64,000 bases of DNA, from the NCBI GenBank assembly GCA_965279005.1, contig CBDIHK010000023.1, forward strand, positions 186,001-250,000, written 5' to 3'. The notes below the pieces were generated by a model that worked only from the letters and a program-made list of their open reading frames with translations, was not told where the DNA came from and did no database searches. Positions 61,444 through 64,000 of this stretch are shown one piece after another. The DNA comes from Planctobacterium sp965279005. GTDB taxonomy: Bacteria > Pseudomonadota > Gammaproteobacteria > Enterobacterales > Alteromonadaceae. Position 1 is the stretch's first letter. Each line of letters starts with the position of its first letter. Both the position numbers and the translations under genes were made by a program.

Positions 61444-62682
61444 ATGTCACGAAATATCGCCATGATCCTGGCTGGCGGCGCCGGCACCCGACTTTTCCCG
61501 TTAACCCAAACCCGAACCAAACCTGCAGTCCCGTTTGCCGGTGGCTTGCGTTTGATTGACTTTGTGTTAAACAATTTTGTCAACTCAGACATCTTGAAGC
61601 TCTATGTCTTGACCCAGTTTAAGTCCCAGTCGCTAAATATCCACTTACGCCAGGCGTGGCACATAACGGGGCTGACCGGTAACTTCATCGATGCAATTCC
61701 CGCCCAGATGCGTATGGGCAAACGCTGGTACGAGGGTACCGCAGACGCCATTTACCAAAACTTGCGTTTGATTGAGATCCACGAGCCCGATAACGTATTT
61801 ATCTTTGGTAGTGACCATATCTACAAAATCGATATCCGCCAAGTACAGCGCTATCACGAAAAAATGGATGCCTCACTGACAGTCTGTGCGATCCCTGTTC
61901 TAGCTTCGGAAGCAGCTGGTCGTTTTGGTGTTATCGAGGTAGACGAAGATTTCCGCATGATAGGGTTTGAGGAAAAGCCAGCCAATCCTAAAACCATCCC
62001 TGGTCGCCCAGATCTGGCCTTGGTTTCCATGGGTAACTATGTATTCAAGAAAGACAAACTATTTGAATACCTGACGGCTGATGCCGAAGACAAGATGTCC
62101 ACCCACGACTTTGGCCATGACATTTTGCCGAAAATGGTAGCTGACGGTGAGCCAGTATATGTCTACGATTTCAATCGCAACGAAATCCCTGGCGAAGCAG
62201 CCACCGCCAACCACAGCTACTGGCGTGACGTGGGTACGGTTTACAGTTTCTGGGAAGCCCATATGGACTTGTTGGTAGCCGAGCCAGAGTTCGACCTATA
62301 CAATAGTAAGTGGCCACTTCGCAGCTACCACCCACCAGTGCCACCGGCAAACATTATGGCCGATGAAGAAGGCAACCACTGCACAGTGCTCAACTCAATG
62401 ATTTCTTCTGGAAGTGAAGTCACTGGTGCCCATATTGAGCGCTCCGTATTGGGCTTTAACGTAAAGGTGGAAGCAGGCAGCCGCATTACTGAAAGTATTA
62501 TGCTGGGTAAGTGTGAAATTGGCGAAAACTGTGTCTTGAACAAGGTCATTGCCGACAAGAGCGTGCGTATTGCCCCCAACACCCAAATAGGGGTGGATCT
62601 AGAACTAGATAAGTCCCGCGGATTGACAGTTTCTGAAGAGGGTATTGTGGTGATCCCTAAAAATATGGAGATCGGTTACTAG
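61444..62682 (+). CDS. glgC: Glucose-1-phosphate adenylyltransferase GlgC
   Basis: Start at MSRNIAMILAGGAGTRLFP (61444), 412 residues. The N-terminal pyrophosphorylase motif AGGAGTRLFPLT, KPAVPFAGGLRLIDF, IFGSDHIYKID and the C-terminal hexapeptide helix (TESIMLGKCEIGENCVLNK) are as in GlgC. It makes ADP-glucose for glycogen and is usually allosterically controlled. The stop shares a base with the glgA start. Confidence 0.96.
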   Translation: MSRNIAMILAGGAGTRLFPLTQTRTKPAVPFAGGLRLIDFVLNNFVNSDILKLYVLTQFKSQSLNIHLRQAWHITGLTGNFIDAIPAQMRMGKRWYEGTADAIYQNLRLIEIHEPDNVFIFGSDHIYKIDIRQVQRYHEKMDASLTVCAIPVLASEAAGRFGVIEVDEDFRMIGFEEKPANPKTIPGRPDLALVSMGNYVFKKDKLFEYLTADAEDKMSTHDFGHDILPKMVADGEPVYVYDFNRNEIPGEAATANHSYWRDVGTVYSFWEAHMDLLVAEPEFDLYNSKWPLRSYHPPVPPANIMADEEGNHCTVLNSMISSGSEVTGAHIERSVLGFNVKVEAGSRITESIMLGKCEIGENCVLNKVIADKSVRIAPNTQIGVDLELDKSRGLTVSEEGIVVIPKNMEIGY

Positions 62683-64000
62683 TGAAAATTCTGTTTGTAA
62701 TTTCAGAAGTAGAGGGTTTAGTCAAAACCGGTGGGCTGGCTGATGTCGGCCGCGCCTTGCCGGTTGAACTGCGCAACCAAGGGCACGATGTCAGGATCAT
62801 CATTCCCTACTACAGGTCAATCGCACAGCAGTTTCCGGCGCACCAGGTCACAGAGACCCAAACCCTGTATGCAAACGACAGACAATACCAATACCAGATC
62901 AAACAGATCGATTTAGATGGGTTGTGTGTTTATTGCGTGGATTTTCCATTGTTTTTTGACCGCGATGGAATTTATTCAGACAGCTACCACGCTTACCCAG
63001 ACAACGCCGAGCGCTATGCCTTCTTCTCGATGGCGGCATTACATGCCAGCGCTTGTGTTGGTTTCCAGCCAGAAATAGTGCATTGCCACGACTGGCATAC
63101 TGGCTTGGTGCCATTTTTCCTGCGCCGGGATCCGACCGGATTTTACCAAAACAGCCGTTCTGTCCTGACCATCCACAACGGCGCGTACCAGTGCCAGCAC
63201 CCGTTTTCAGAGATCCCATTTTTACATCCGTACCAAGAAATCGCCGAACAACAGGATCATATGGGAGCCATCAATTTCTTGAAGATAGGCGTGATGAACG
63301 CTGACAAGATCAATGCCGTTAGCCCCCATTATGGCAACGAGCTAAAAACCCCGTTGGGCTCACACCAGATGTTCCATGAGTTTATGACCCGCCAGCACGA
63401 CCTCACCGGGATCCTGAATGGCTGCGACTACAGGCAATGGGATCCCGTGTCAGATCAAGAGTTGCCAGCCAACTACCACGCCGACGATATGGCAGGCAAA
63501 GCGGTGTGCAAGGCAACACTACAGCAGGAAGTAGGCCTGCCGGTGAACCCTGATGTGCCGCTTATAGGCATGGTCTGCCGGTTGACTGAACAAAAGGGCT
63601 TTGGCTACTTGGTGCCTATTTTGGGTCACCTGATGCAACACAACGTCCAGCTACTTATCATCGGCACCGGCGATCCCTCCATTAGTGAAGCATTGCGCAT
63701 TTACGCGGGCCAGCGCCCAGACAAGTTTATTTTTAGGGAAGAATTCAGCAACCGCATGGCTCACCTTCTGGAAGCTGGCAGTGACTATTTCCTGATGCCT
63801 TCCCTGTTCGAACCTTGCGGCCTTAACCAGATGTACAGCCTAGCCTACGGCACCCTGCCGATCGTGCGGGCTGTGGGTGGGTTGCGGGACACCGTGATAG
63901 ATCTGGAAGAAGATCCCATGCACGCAACTGGGTTTGTGTTCCACGCTGCGGATGGTACGGCACTGCTCAATTGTATCCGCAGGGCAATTTTGTTTTATTA
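62682..64000 (+). CDS. glgA: Glycogen synthase GlgA (partial, runs off the window)
   Basis: GTG at 62682 shares its first base with the TAG stop of glgC. The frame stays open to 64000, and about 440 residues are seen. Motifs of GT5 synthases: KTGGLADVGRALP, HCHDWHTGLVP, CRLTEQKGFGYL and SLFEPCGLNQMYSLAYGT. It elongates glycogen from ADP-glucose. It is translationally coupled to glgC. Confidence 0.95.
   Translation, partial: MKILFVISEVEGLVKTGGLADVGRALPVELRNQGHDVRIIIPYYRSIAQQFPAHQVTETQTLYANDRQYQYQIKQIDLDGLCVYCVDFPLFFDRDGIYSDSYHAYPDNAERYAFFSMAALHASACVGFQPEIVHCHDWHTGLVPFFLRRDPTGFYQNSRSVLTIHNGAYQCQHPFSEIPFLHPYQEIAEQQDHMGAINFLKIGVMNADKINAVSPHYGNELKTPLGSHQMFHEFMTRQHDLTGILNGCDYRQWDPVSDQELPANYHADDMAGKAVCKATLQQEVGLPVNPDVPLIGMVCRLTEQKGFGYLVPILGHLMQHNVQLLIIGTGDPSISEALRIYAGQRPDKFIFREEFSNRMAHLLEAGSDYFLMPSLFEPCGLNQMYSLAYGTLPIVRAVGGLRDTVIDLEEDPMHATGFVFHAADGTALLNCIRRAILFY

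Overview
The window looks like chromosome of a free-living marine gammaproteobacterium of the Alteromonadales type. This is inferred from the mutY-yggX pair, a trmB-rsmC overlap, a glgC-glgA pair, many two-component and cyclic-di-GMP proteins, a GH3 glucosidase and many secreted lipoproteins. No species is assigned. Both ends cut a gene: a Tat-exported NAD-dependent epimerase-like protein on the left and glycogen synthase on the right.

Layout. 1-8 kb: exported epimerase-like protein, LytTR regulator, exported alpha/beta hydrolase, RecQ-family helicase, small membrane protein, an 80-bp mobile-looking inverted repeat and a GH3 beta-glucosidase. 8-15 kb: a GAF-PAS hybrid kinase, an ammonium transporter fused to a chemotaxis signalling domain, and a complete bacterial lipoxygenase. 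15-20 kb: a large lipoprotein built from two copies of one module, a small membrane protein and a secreted trypsin with a PPC domain. 20-25 kb: a five-gene operon in which RstB-like kinase and RstA-like regulator flank a lysine-rich exported protein and a Slam-like TPR/outer-membrane protein. 25-27 kb: an HlyD-type adaptor gene broken by a complete ISAs1-family element with a 10-bp target duplication. 27-45 kb: binding-protein-like protein, methyltransferase, AraC regulator, ECF sigma/anti-sigma/DUF4252 operon, phosphatidylserine-decarboxylase-like enzyme, Asp-box lipoprotein, CHASE-PAS-GGDEF-EAL protein, NERD and TM2 proteins, exported nucleoside phosphorylase-like protein, hybrid kinase and spondin-domain lipoprotein.

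45-51 kb: a CadC-like membrane regulator with a beta-propeller faces three exported proteins. Two of these have enzyme folds whose catalytic residues are replaced (a metallo-beta-lactamase fold and an esterase fold).

51-57.6 kb is an accessory stretch, more AT-rich to the eye. It holds higBA with a palindromic operator, two related small exported proteins (one truncated), an IS3 transposase fragment, the 3' end of a group II intron, and one or two integron-type gene cassettes with an attC-like site. It ends in a tandem array of 227-bp units joined to tRNA-Phe. Each complete unit carries a copy of the tRNA 3' end, much like the tyrT/rtT array of E. coli, and diverged copies of the unit lie elsewhere in the island.

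57.8-64 kb returns to core genes: yggX, mutY, trmB, rsmC, glgC, glgA. The strongest candidates for something undescribed are the tRNA-Phe array, the pair of secreted pseudoenzymes with their sensor-regulator, the Amt-chemotaxis fusion and the lipoxygenase.
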